Shown: positions 1 through 6,262 of the stretch, one piece after another
Layout of the letters: each line of letters begins with the position of its first letter
Position numbering within the stretch: the stretch's first letter is position 1
Origin: Syntrophaceae bacterium CG2_30_49_12
Lineage (GTDB): Bacteria > Desulfobacterota > Syntrophia > Syntrophales > CG2-30-49-12
Assembly: GCA_001873675.1 (NCBI GenBank)
Contig: MNZP01000016.1
Span: forward strand, 1 to 6,262
Reading direction: 5' to 3'
Length of the DNA: 6,262 nt
Made by a program: the position numbers and the translations under genes
The notes under the pieces: generated by a model
What the model was told of the DNA's origin: nothing
Seen by the model: the letters and a program-made list of their open reading frames with translations, nothing else
Databases searched by the model: none

Positions 1-3
1 CTT

Positions 4-147
4 GCCACAAAGGCACCAAGGCACCAAGATTATAGAAATTAATTCTTTATAATAGCCTTTTTAATGCATGGCACATTGAAATTAATGAGAAAACTCCGTT
101 ATTCAATTTATATCCATCTTCTCTTTGGGTCTTTGTGCCTTGGTGGC
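4..147. repeat. Imperfect inverted repeat with period-8 arms
   Basis: The left arm (4-27) reads as three consecutive 8-mers: GCCACAAA, GGCACCAA, GGCACCAA. The reverse complement of the right arm (124-147) also reads as three 8-mers: GCCACCAA, GGCACAAA, GACCCAAA. The arms match at 19 of 24 positions and enclose about 96 nt of AT-rich DNA. The structure ends 13 nt before the ribosome binding site of the adaptor gene, so it occupies the whole leader and promoter region. Similar GGCACMAA-type tracts recur in intergenic regions of many environmental bacterial genomes; I recall this from general knowledge and did not check it. The element may extend left of the window. It encodes no protein, and its function is unknown. 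It could be a miniature mobile repeat, a transcript-end structure for an upstream gene, or a leader hairpin. Confidence 0.6.
48..53 (+). promoter_or_regulatory. Possible -10 box (TATAAT) ahead of efflux operon
   Basis: A perfect TATAAT hexamer lies in the AT-rich core between the repeat arms, about 125 nt upstream of the adaptor start. No recognisable -35 hexamer sits 16-18 nt upstream, because that position falls in the left repeat arm. A TTGAAA at 76-81 is an alternative -35 but lacks a good -10 partner. In DNA this AT-rich a TATAAT can arise by chance, so this is only a candidate for the operon promoter. Confidence 0.2.
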
Positions 148-160
148 TGAATAGTTACTA

Positions 161-166
161 AAGGAG
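161..166 (+). promoter_or_regulatory. Ribosome binding site of the adaptor gene
   Basis: AAGGAG lies 10 nt before the ATG at 177. It is a near-consensus Shine-Dalgarno sequence and it fixes the start of the adaptor gene, which is also supported by the lipoprotein signal peptide beginning at that codon. Confidence 0.8.
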
Positions 167-176
167 TAGCTAAAAA

Positions 177-1256
177 ATGGGGAAACGGTTGTTAGTCGTA
201 GGTGTCTGTGTTGTCTTGATCTGCGTATTTTTTCTTCCTGGCTGTGGCAAAAAGGAGGCAACCGAAAAGGTAGAAAAGGCAATAAATGTGCGTATCCAGC
301 CTGCTCAGAAGATGGCTTTCCGTCCTTTCGTAGATGCTATCGGCACCTTGAACCCTGATGAGGAAGTTACGATAAGCAGTGAAATCGGGGGAATTTTAAG
401 AAGTATCAGGGTGGATGAGGGAACAGAGGTTTCTCGGGGAATGACCCTTGCTATGATCAGCGATACCGATTATCGCCTCGAAGTCAAGAGGGCAGAGGCT
501 GCCCTGAGGCAGGCGGAGGCGACCCTCGCCAATACGAGGCTGGAATATCAGCGAAAGGAAGCCCTCTACAGAGATGAACTGGTAACAAAACAACAGTTTG
601 ACGACGTATCCACAAGACTGGCTTTGACCGCGGCAGAGATGGAAAAGGCAAGGGCAATACTCTCTCTGGCTGGGGAGAAGCTTTCCAAGACAGGCATCTA
701 TTCGCCCCTTAACGGCGTCATCAAGGAAAAGAAGATTTCCGCCGGGGATTATGTGAAAGATGGCACACCCCTCTTTGAGATTATTCGTATTGACCCCCTG
801 AAACTCAATTTTACCGTCAACGAAAGGGATATGGGAAATATCAAGGTCGGTCAGGATGTGAGCTTTAAGATAGATGCCATTCCCGACAGAGTGTTTACCG
901 GAAGGGTGAGTATTGTCTATCCGAACCTGGAGGAGAAAACGAGAACCCTTCGGGTGGAAGCCATGGTTCCTAATCGCCACAGGCTTTTAAAGCCGGGACT
1001 CTTTGTAAAGGTTACCGTATATACCGGAGACCCGAAGGATATCGTACTTGTCCCCCTCACATCCATCCGCTATGAAGAGGCAAAGACTTCTCTCTTTGTC
1101 GTTGAGGGCGATCGGGCGCGGGAGAAGGAGGTAAAGATCGGGAGAAAGTATGAAGAGTTGTTGGAGATTGTCGAGGGACTGAAGGAAAAGGAGATGGTCG
1201 TGGTGGTCGGTCAGAACAATCTTGCCGAGGGGGTCAAAGTCAATGTGGCTCGCTGA
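177..1256 (+). CDS. RND efflux periplasmic adaptor (membrane fusion) lipoprotein
   Basis: This 359-residue protein is a membrane fusion protein of the AcrA/MexA type, which links an inner-membrane RND pump to an outer-membrane channel. Residues 1-22 form a lipoprotein signal peptide (basic MGKR start, hydrophobic core, lipobox LPGC). Cys23 is the predicted lipidated residue, so the mature protein should be anchored to a membrane on the periplasmic side. About residues 64-95 form the first lipoyl half (GGILRSIRVDEGTEV). Residues 98-171 form an alpha-helical hairpin rich in Ala, Glu and Arg. Residues 172-203 form the second lipoyl half (TGIYSPLNGVIKEKKISAG). A beta-barrel domain and a membrane-proximal domain follow (KPGLFVKVTV, then VPLTSI). 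Length is normal for the family. The stop overlaps the permease start by 14 nt, indicating translational coupling in one operon. The substrate cannot be read from the sequence. Confidence 0.93.
   Translation: MGKRLLVVGVCVVLICVFFLPGCGKKEATEKVEKAINVRIQPAQKMAFRPFVDAIGTLNPDEEVTISSEIGGILRSIRVDEGTEVSRGMTLAMISDTDYRLEVKRAEAALRQAEATLANTRLEYQRKEALYRDELVTKQQFDDVSTRLALTAAEMEKARAILSLAGEKLSKTGIYSPLNGVIKEKKISAGDYVKDGTPLFEIIRIDPLKLNFTVNERDMGNIKVGQDVSFKIDAIPDRVFTGRVSIVYPNLEEKTRTLRVEAMVPNRHRLLKPGLFVKVTVYTGDPKDIVLVPLTSIRYEEAKTSLFVVEGDRAREKEVKIGRKYEELLEIVEGLKEKEMVVVVGQNNLAEGVKVNVAR
1227..1233 (+). promoter_or_regulatory. Ribosome binding site of the permease gene, inside adaptor gene
   Basis: The purine run GAGGGGG lies 9 nt before the ATG at 1243 and inside the last codons of the adaptor gene. 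It decides the permease start: ATG 1243, giving MWLADTSVKRPVF, the characteristic RND N-terminus. The upstream in-frame TTG at 1222 would add seven residues with no family support. Confidence 0.65.
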
Positions 1257-4200
1257 CACATCCGTTAAACGGCCCGTATTCGCCACCATGCTCATCCTTG
1301 CCCTGGTGGTCCTCGGAATTGTAAGTTATCAGGAGATCGGTGTTGATCTCTTCCCCAGGGTGGACTTTCCTGTTGTAAACATCGCCACGAGGTTAAAGGG
1401 CGCCTCTCCCGAGGTCATGGACATTGACGTTACGGATAAGATAGAAGAGGCCCTAAACACGATTAACGGCGTGAAGACCATCACCTCCACCAGCACTGAG
1501 GGAAACTCCCTGGTAGTGGTGGAATTTGTCCTCGAAAGGGATATAGACCTTGCCGTGCAGGATGTGAGGGAAAAAATCTCTGCCGTCAGGGTAAATCTTC
1601 CCAAAGACATTGATGAACCGATTATTGAAAAGGTTGATCCGGATGCAACGCCCGTCATGTGGCTGGCCCTGGCGGGGGAGAAATCCGTCCGTGAGCTTTC
1701 TATCTACACCGATGAGGTGCTAAAGGAACAGCTTCAGAGGATCAAAGGCGTCGGCGCCGTCAGATTGGCCGGCTTGAGGTTGAGAGAGGTAAGGGTCTGG
1801 CTCGATGCCGACAAACTTCGGGCCTGTCAGATTGCGGCAAATGATGTCCTCGCGGCGCTCCGGCGGGAAAACGTGGAGCTTCCCGGGGGACGGATCGAGA
1901 GCGCCTCAAAGGAATATACGGTAAAAATCAAGGGGGAGTTCCCCAATGTGCCTGATTTCAATGATCTGATCGTCGCCTATTACCATGGCGCCCCCGTAAG
2001 GCTCCGGGATATCGGGAGAGTTGAGGACGGAGTGGAGGAGAAGCGGTCTGTTGCCCGCTTCAATGGCGTTCCCGCCGTTGGCCTTGGTATTCAAAAACAG
2101 TCGGGGACAAACACCGTGGAGGTGATCGGGAGGATCAAAGAGGAGTTGGTGAATATTAAGAAAACCCTCCCCCCCGGAATGAACCTTGACATTGCCTTTG
2201 ACCAGTCCACATTTATCAAGCGTTCTATCCGTGAGGTGCAAACACACCTGATCATCGGGAGCTTCCTTGCCGTTATTGCCGTTATTATCTTTCTGAGAAA
2301 TATAAGGACAACCCTTATCAGCGCGGTGGCCTTACCGGTTTCGATTATCTCCACCTTTGCCCTGATGAGGGCCTTCAATTTTACCTTCAACAACATGACC
2401 ATGCTGGCCCTCTCCCTTTCCGTGGGTCTGCTCATTGATGACGCCATCATTGTGCTCGAAAACATCTACCGGCATGTGGAGGAAGGAATGGCGCCACGGG
2501 AAGCCGCCTCTTTTGCCACTTCTGAGATCGGCCTTGCCGTCATGGCCACCACCCTGGCCATTGTCGTGATCTTCCTCCCCGTGGCCTTCATGAAGGGGCT
2601 TGTCGGGAGATTTTTCCTCCAGTTTGCGATCACCGTGGTCTTTGCCGTCCTTGTATCCATGCTGGTTTCCTTTACCCTTACCCCCATGATGGCCTCCATC
2701 TTTTTAAAGGGGACCAGCTCCCGGCGCGGTAACACCGGCCTCCCCGCAAAATCTACCGTCGCCTCCCGGATGGGGGACCGGTTTGAGAGAGTCTATAAAT
2801 CAACGGAAGGGCTATACCGGCGCCTCCTCGAGGTGTCGCTCCGGCATAGAAAAACCGTTCTAATTCTTGCCTTAGTTATATTTATCATCAGCCTTTACAT
2901 CACTAAATTCATCGGGAAGGAGCTCGTCCCGCCGGAAGATCAGGGCCAATTTCTCGGAAGTTTGGAGGGACCAAACGATTATTCTATTGACCAGGCAGAT
3001 AACCTGTTCAAAAAGGCGGAGGATATTTTCAGAAAGACCCCGGAGATAAAGACGGTCTTCTATGCCCTCGGGTTCGGCTACTCCCCTGAGATCAATAAGG
3101 CCGTCCTTTTTACCAGCATGACACCCAAGTCGGAAAGGGCCAAGAGCCAGGAACAGATCAAGGCAGAGGTGAGGAAAAAGCTGGGTAAGATACCGGGCCT
3201 TGAGGCAAGGGCCGAGGATATTTCTCTTATTGGCGGCGGTCAGAGGATGGTGCCGATTCAATACAGTATCAGGGGACGCGATCTAACATCCCTTCAAACC
3301 TATACGAGAGAAATTATCCGTGAATTTTCAAAGTTGCCCGGCATCGTGGACGCGGATACATCCCTCGAGGCGGGGAAACCGGAGCTGAAGGTTTATATTG
3401 ACCGGGACAAGGCCGCCGATCTGGGTGTAGATGTGGCAACCATTGCCGAGGCTATCAACCTCCTGATCGGTGGGGAGCTGGATATCACAAAGTTCAAGGA
3501 CGAGACCAGGGGGAAACGATACGATGTGAGAGTGCAACTCGATCCGAGAGACAGAAAAGATCCTTCTGACATAGGAAGGCTTTACGTGAGGTCACGGGAT
3601 GGAAGAATGGTAGAGCTCGCCAACGTTGTACATATCCAGGAGGGGGGCGGTCCCAGTATCATTAACCGGGTGGACAGGCAGCGCGCCATTACCATCTTTG
3701 CCGGCCTGGAGGAGAAACCATTAGGTCAGGCGATGAGCGAGCTTGACACCATAGCGGCCAGGGCGCTCCCGGCGGATTATTTGCCGAAATATAAGGGTAT
3801 ATCTGAGATCATGGGGGAAACCTTTCACTACCTGATATTTGCCCTTCTCCTCGGGGTGATCATGGCCTATATGATTCTTGCCGCTCAGTTTGAGAGCTTT
3901 ATCCATCCCGTTACGGTCTTGCTGGCCATGCCCTTTTCCTTTATCGGGGCCTGCGGGGCGCTGATGATAACAGGGAATACCCTGAACATCTTCAGTTTTA
4001 TCGGGCTTGTCCTCCTCATGGGTCTCGTAAAGAAGAACTCGATCCTCCTCGTGGATTATACCAACACCTTAAGGGGAAGAGGAATGTCAAGGCGGGAGGC
4101 GATACTTAAGGCCGGCCCGGTCAGGCTGAGACCGATACTGATGACGACCATGGCCATGGTCTTCGGGATGCTGCCGGTAGCCTTTGGTGTCGGGGAGGGT

Positions 4201-4380
4201 GCGGAGACACGGGCCCCCATGGGAATTGCCGTGATCGGCGGTCTTCTTAGTTCGCTCTTTCTGACGCTCATCGTTGTCCCGGCAGCCTACGACCTCTTTG
4301 ATGACCTTAAGGAACGGATAAAGAAAGACCGGAAAACCGGGGATTCATCACGAGGAGAAGAAGACGGGGAAAACAGATAA
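1243..4380 (+). CDS. RND family efflux permease (HAE1/AcrB-like)
   Basis: This 1045-residue inner-membrane pump is the proton-driven engine of a tripartite exporter. It has full AcrB-like length and architecture. TM1 lies at about residues 12-30, a large periplasmic porter loop follows, and TM2-TM6 span about 335-490. A cytoplasmic linker precedes TM7 near residue 545; a second porter loop and TM8-TM12 follow, with TM8 starting near 865. The TM4 motif GLLIDDAIIVLEN places Asp399 and Asp400 where AcrB has D407 and D408. The TM10 motif GLVKKNSILLVDY places Lys931 at AcrB K940. VRLRPILMTT supplies likely counterparts of AcrB R971 and T978. The proton relay is therefore intact. VFYALGFGY (Phe606, Phe611, Tyr613) aligns with the AcrB switch-loop and hydrophobic-trap region (F610, F615, F617), which favours hydrophobic or amphiphilic substrates over metal ions. 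The first 14 nt overlap the adaptor gene. No frameshift is seen, and the specific substrate is unknown. Confidence 0.95.
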   Translation: MWLADTSVKRPVFATMLILALVVLGIVSYQEIGVDLFPRVDFPVVNIATRLKGASPEVMDIDVTDKIEEALNTINGVKTITSTSTEGNSLVVVEFVLERDIDLAVQDVREKISAVRVNLPKDIDEPIIEKVDPDATPVMWLALAGEKSVRELSIYTDEVLKEQLQRIKGVGAVRLAGLRLREVRVWLDADKLRACQIAANDVLAALRRENVELPGGRIESASKEYTVKIKGEFPNVPDFNDLIVAYYHGAPVRLRDIGRVEDGVEEKRSVARFNGVPAVGLGIQKQSGTNTVEVIGRIKEELVNIKKTLPPGMNLDIAFDQSTFIKRSIREVQTHLIIGSFLAVIAVIIFLRNIRTTLISAVALPVSIISTFALMRAFNFTFNNMTMLALSLSVGLLIDDAIIVLENIYRHVEEGMAPREAASFATSEIGLAVMATTLAIVVIFLPVAFMKGLVGRFFLQFAITVVFAVLVSMLVSFTLTPMMASIFLKGTSSRRGNTGLPAKSTVASRMGDRFERVYKSTEGLYRRLLEVSLRHRKTVLILALVIFIISLYITKFIGKELVPPEDQGQFLGSLEGPNDYSIDQADNLFKKAEDIFRKTPEIKTVFYALGFGYSPEINKAVLFTSMTPKSERAKSQEQIKAEVRKKLGKIPGLEARAEDISLIGGGQRMVPIQYSIRGRDLTSLQTYTREIIREFSKLPGIVDADTSLEAGKPELKVYIDRDKAADLGVDVATIAEAINLLIGGELDITKFKDETRGKRYDVRVQLDPRDRKDPSDIGRLYVRSRDGRMVELANVVHIQEGGGPSIINRVDRQRAITIFAGLEEKPLGQAMSELDTIAARALPADYLPKYKGISEIMGETFHYLIFALLLGVIMAYMILAAQFESFIHPVTVLLAMPFSFIGACGALMITGNTLNIFSFIGLVLLMGLVKKNSILLVDYTNTLRGRGMSRREAILKAGPVRLRPILMTTMAMVFGMLPVAFGVGEGAETRAPMGIAVIGGLLSSLFLTLIVVPAAYDLFDDLKERIKKDRKTGDSSRGEEDGENR

Positions 4381-4555
4381 AAGTTCTTCTCGTTCAATAT
4401 GGAGAAGATACTGCGATTCAGACAGTAGCGAATCGGACTGGGAGGGTATTGGGCGATTCCTCGTAAGCCCGCTATAAACCGCTATTCGGACGACCACGAG
4501 TTTTTCCTTTAGTCGCCTAAGAAAAAAGTGGCTCTTTCTCATTTTGAGTGGGTAG
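4381..4555. other. Repeat-rich non-coding spacer
   Basis: All three forward frames are broken by stops between the permease and the ATPase gene. The stretch is dense in short repeats. CGATTC at 4414-4419 and again at 4454-4459 flanks its reverse complement GAATCG at 4430-4435. CCGCTAT occurs at 4469-4475 and 4479-4485, ten bases apart. A longer stem-loop spans 4494-4531. No clear rho-independent terminator for the permease gene is visible. A weak GAGAAGAA/TTCTTCTC pair (4355-4362 with 4384-4391) straddles its stop codon but has no T-run. I recognise no gene here. It may be remnant DNA left by the rearrangement that removed the 5' end of the next gene. Confidence 0.5.
4494..4531. repeat. Imperfect stem-loop
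   Basis: CCAC (4494-4497) pairs with GTGG (4528-4531). TTTTT (4501-4505) pairs with AAAAA (4523-4527). CTTTAG (4507-4512, one T bulged) pairs with CTAAG (4517-4521). The loop is TCGC. This gives about 14 base pairs, interrupted by a GAG bulge and one mismatch. The downstream sequence is pyrimidine-rich but not a clean T-run, so it is a poor fit to an intrinsic terminator. It could be the permease operon's transcript end or part of a dispersed repeat. Confidence 0.4.
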
Positions 4556-4563
4556 GTTAAAAT
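4536..4563 (+). promoter_or_regulatory. Possible sigma70-like promoter before the ATPase gene
   Basis: TTCTCA (4536-4541, four of six bases of TTGACA) and TAAAAT (4558-4563, five of six bases of TATAAT) are separated by 16 nt. If used, transcription would begin near 4570, just inside the surviving AlbA_2 coding sequence. That would produce a message for the truncated protein. The match is modest and the DNA is AT-rich, so chance is a real alternative. Confidence 0.2.
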
Positions 4564-4615
4564 AGACAAAAAAGATGTCATCCCCAATACCGACGGCGGC
4601 TTTCTGATTCTGGGG

Positions 4616-5944
4616 ATGGAAGATTTTAAAAAGGCAAAAGGCGTGGATCGTCTTTATGGCATCCAGGAGAATCCTGAAGCTATCGATGAATTGCATGAGC
4701 AGGTAGCTCAGCGGATTACCCCACCCATATACGGAATAACTTGGCGAAGTTTACCGTGTACCATGCGAGATGGCGCCACGGGAGAGATCATTATAGTCGC
4801 CGTTCAGAAAAGCGCGAAAGTCCATTCAATTGTCGCTGATGGGACGTGGAAACGCCTAAAAAAAGGAAATCGTGAGATGATGGCAGGGGAGATCAATGAC
4901 CTCTGTTTCGCCCGCGGGGTCATCAGTGCTGAAGGGGAATTGCTCGATCTCCCCTTCGAACTGTTGGATACGGATATCTGGAAGATTTACTGTGACACCC
5001 GCAAGCTGTCTTCCGGGGGCATCAAGGACAAGATGTTTCGCATCGGTCTTGCAAAAAAGAAAGGGAAGGAGATTTTGCCGACCAAAGCCGCAATCCTCCT
5101 TTTCGCCGATGATCCTTCCGGCATTCTGGCCGGCAAGGCTGCCATAAGAATTTTCCACTATTCGGGGCTGAAGATTGGGCATGGCCCGGTTCCCAACCTG
5201 TTAAAAACGCCGAAAACCATTACCGGCCCCTTGGTTCGCCAGATTTCTGATGCTTACGAGTACGTGCTCAATGAGATTGCCTCCGGCCTGACGCTTGCCT
5301 CTTCCGGTTTTGAAACGGCGCATCGCTACCCAACCCGCGTGATCAAGGAGGCCCTGACCAACGCCGTCATTCATCGGGATTATCATATCAACCGCGATAT
5401 TCACGTCGGGATATTTGACAACCGCATTGAAATTGAAAGTCCCGGGCTTTTTCCCGCCCACATCACCGCGGCGACCATTCAACAGGCCCGATCTTTCAGT
5501 CGCAATCCACTGATCGTAAATAATCTCCGGGAGTTTCCAACTCCGCCGAACATCGATGCCGGTGAAGGGATCAGGATGATGTTTTCCACCATGCAGGCCA
5601 TCGGCCTCTATCCGCCATTATATCTTTCTTCACCCTATCTGGAGCATGATGCCGTCATGGTCACGCTCTTGAATGAAGAGCGTCCAGCCGTGTGGGAGCA
5701 GGTCAGCAAGTGGATCGATCGCAATGGTTCCATCAGCAACCGTGAGTTACGCAGGATTGCCGGCATAGACACCCTCAAGGCTTCCAAGATGCTAAAGAAA
5801 TGGGTAGAAGCAGACATGCTGGTGTCGGATACCAGTAAGGGGAAACGGGGAACGAGGCATATGAGGGCCGGTGGCAGCTATGTACAGCAATCCTTTCTTT
5901 CATTATCCGAGCTGGTGGATAATAAACTTTCTAATAGTAAATAA
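4616..5944 (+). CDS. 5'-truncated AlbA_2 / GHKL ATPase / winged-helix regulator-like protein
   Basis: The 442-codon reading frame resembles COG2865-type proteins: an N-terminal AlbA_2 (Schlafen-like) nucleic-acid-binding domain, a GHKL-type ATPase domain and a C-terminal winged helix. Residues 1 to about 90 are the distal part of AlbA_2. Residues about 145-180 (KAAILLFADDPSG) form the usual connector. The ATPase N-box is EALTNAVIHRDY (Glu245, Asn249, His253), followed by IFDNRIEIESPG (268-277) and the nucleotide-lid segment SRNPLIVNNL...GEGI (295-319). A winged helix lies at about 359-405. No ribosome binding site precedes ATG 4616. The frame stays open back to a TAG at 4553 and encodes NTDGGFLILG directly before the Met, which is core AlbA_2 sequence. 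The first strand and helix with the usual EFK motif are absent and no good alternative start exists. The gene is therefore probably 5'-truncated, possibly a pseudogene. Proposed roles are transcriptional regulation or defence, both inferred. Confidence 0.8.
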   Translation: MEDFKKAKGVDRLYGIQENPEAIDELHEQVAQRITPPIYGITWRSLPCTMRDGATGEIIIVAVQKSAKVHSIVADGTWKRLKKGNREMMAGEINDLCFARGVISAEGELLDLPFELLDTDIWKIYCDTRKLSSGGIKDKMFRIGLAKKKGKEILPTKAAILLFADDPSGILAGKAAIRIFHYSGLKIGHGPVPNLLKTPKTITGPLVRQISDAYEYVLNEIASGLTLASSGFETAHRYPTRVIKEALTNAVIHRDYHINRDIHVGIFDNRIEIESPGLFPAHITAATIQQARSFSRNPLIVNNLREFPTPPNIDAGEGIRMMFSTMQAIGLYPPLYLSSPYLEHDAVMVTLLNEERPAVWEQVSKWIDRNGSISNRELRRIAGIDTLKASKMLKKWVEADMLVSDTSKGKRGTRHMRAGGSYVQQSFLSLSELVDNKLSNSK

Positions 5945-5983
5945 TACAATGAAATAACATATCTGTGTTTTAGCTTATTATCC
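5902..5983. repeat. Three-part ATTATCC / GGATAAT repeat at the ATPase gene end
   Basis: ATTATCC (5902-5908) and GGATAAT (5917-5923) form a perfect 7-bp inverted repeat with an 8-nt loop inside the last codons of the ATPase gene. GGATAATAA (5917-5925) also pairs perfectly over 9 bp with TTATTATCC (5975-5983) beyond the stop. The middle copy can therefore pair with either partner. No T-run follows, so a terminator function is not supported. Confidence 0.4.
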
Positions 5984-5990
5984 AATGACA

Positions 5991-6262
5991 GGTAGTGTCA
6001 CCTAATCATTGTTAGCTTTCAGTGGGTGCGCCAGGATTTCACCAATAGACCAAACATGGTCAATCACATTTGCAGCCATCCCCGGGGTTCTTTTTACTCT
6101 TTTTCCATTTAGGCCCCTTTGGGTTAGACCTCGATGTGGTCTTGAAAAATTATAATAGGTAACGCTAATGGTGGTCTGGGCATCTAAGGACAGCTTTCGC
6201 TTTGCAAAACAGAGAGTTTTCCTGGTAAGTTCTCTATTATGATGCCTTAAAGTCAGGTTGGC
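5991..6262 (-). mobile_element. IS1-like insertion sequence, right part only (runs off window)
   Basis: The transposase reading frame ends at 6002. Just beyond it, the sequence starting at 5991 reads GGTAGTGTCACC. It resembles the IS1 terminal repeat as I remember it (GGTAATGACTCC, 9 of 12 bases). This suggests that the element ends at 5991, with any target duplication in the bases just left of it (around 5981-5990). The opposite end is outside the window, so neither the inverted repeat nor the duplication can be confirmed. The element points toward the ATPase gene, so the two are convergent. Confidence 0.45.
6002..6262 (-). CDS. IS1-like transposase, C-terminal part (partial at window edge)
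   Basis: Reading the minus strand from base 6262 gives 86 codons without interruption, then TAG at 6004-6002. The first part, NLTLRHHNRELTRKTLCFAK, matches the C-terminal region of IS1-family DDE transposases (IS1 itself has NLTLR...RLARKTICFSR). It is followed by YYNFSRPHRGL and then RTPGMAANVIDHVWSIGEIL. This tail is typical of the longer IS1-like transposases with an RPH motif and a TPAMAAG-like end. The catalytic DDE residues lie mostly or wholly off the right edge. No start codon is expected in the window. The visible part has no frameshift, so the copy could be intact. The family assignment is from remembered motifs. Confidence 0.8.
   Translation of the reverse strand, partial: ANLTLRHHNRELTRKTLCFAKRKLSLDAQTTISVTYYNFSRPHRGLTQRGLNGKRVKRTPGMAANVIDHVWSIGEILAHPLKANND

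Noticed and set aside
1..176. CRISPR array, suggested by repeated GGCACCAA units
   Set aside because: The units are 8 bp and directly adjacent within each arm, with no spacers; the arms are inverted relative to each other.
396..980. Long minus-strand reading frame (194 codons) opposite the adaptor gene
   Set aside because: It lies fully within the well-supported adaptor gene on the other strand, shows no recognisable domain and is explained as a codon-bias shadow.
1222..1242. Upstream TTG start for the permease, adding seven residues
   Set aside because: MWLADTSVKRPVF from ATG 1243 matches the conserved RND N-terminus and has a purine-rich ribosome binding site 9 nt upstream. The extension has neither.
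4355..4391. Inverted repeat GAGAAGAA/TTCTTCTC as permease terminator
   Set aside because: It spans the stop codon, has a 21-nt loop and AT-rich arms, and no T-run follows.
4348..4587. Minus-strand 79-codon reading frame across the spacer
   Set aside because: It overlaps the 3' end of the permease gene and the AlbA_2 remnant, has no ribosome binding site and matches no family I recognise. The absence of stops over about 180 nt of spacer is not strong evidence.
4896..5147. Alternative plus-strand frame of 83 codons inside the ATPase gene
   Set aside because: It is embedded in the ATPase reading frame, which has clear family motifs. The alternative translation is low-complexity and has no recognisable features.

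Overview
The window looks like a piece of a Gram-negative bacterial chromosome. It carries a two-gene tripartite-type efflux operon (lipoprotein adaptor plus inner-membrane RND pump), and an RND pump of this kind implies an outer membrane. Low-complexity repeats, a gene that has lost its 5' end and an IS end on the downstream side resemble the intergenic content of environmental Desulfobacterota-type genomes. That taxonomic placement is a weak inference; nothing here is phylogenetically decisive.

Layout. Bases 1-176 are non-coding and AT-rich. They hold an imperfect inverted repeat whose two arms are each built from three 8-bp units, followed by a good ribosome binding site. Bases 177-1256 encode a lipid-anchored periplasmic adaptor. 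Bases 1243-4380 encode a full-length RND permease whose true start, an ATG, overlaps the adaptor gene by 14 nt. Adaptor and permease should form one proton-driven efflux unit. No outer-membrane TolC-like factor is present in the window, so the third component is either elsewhere or beyond the edges.

Bases 4381-4615 are a spacer dense in short direct and inverted repeats, with one longer stem-loop. Bases 4616-5944 encode a GHKL-ATPase / winged-helix protein of the AlbA_2 (Schlafen-like) regulator type (COG2865-like). The in-frame sequence upstream of its first ATG still encodes recognisable AlbA_2 residues (NTDGGFLILG). The gene therefore appears to have lost its 5' end, and the annotated start is probably not the ancestral one.

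Bases 5945-6262 hold a short AT-rich gap and then, on the minus strand, the C-terminal 86 codons of an IS1-like transposase that runs off the right edge. A candidate IS end lies at 5991. The left two thirds of the window are a conventional efflux operon. The right third is accessory, rearranged DNA: a decaying regulator-like gene between a repeat-rich spacer and an insertion sequence. I did not find a convincing new multi-gene system. The most distinctive items are the period-8 inverted repeat, the truncated AlbA_2 gene and the IS remnant.
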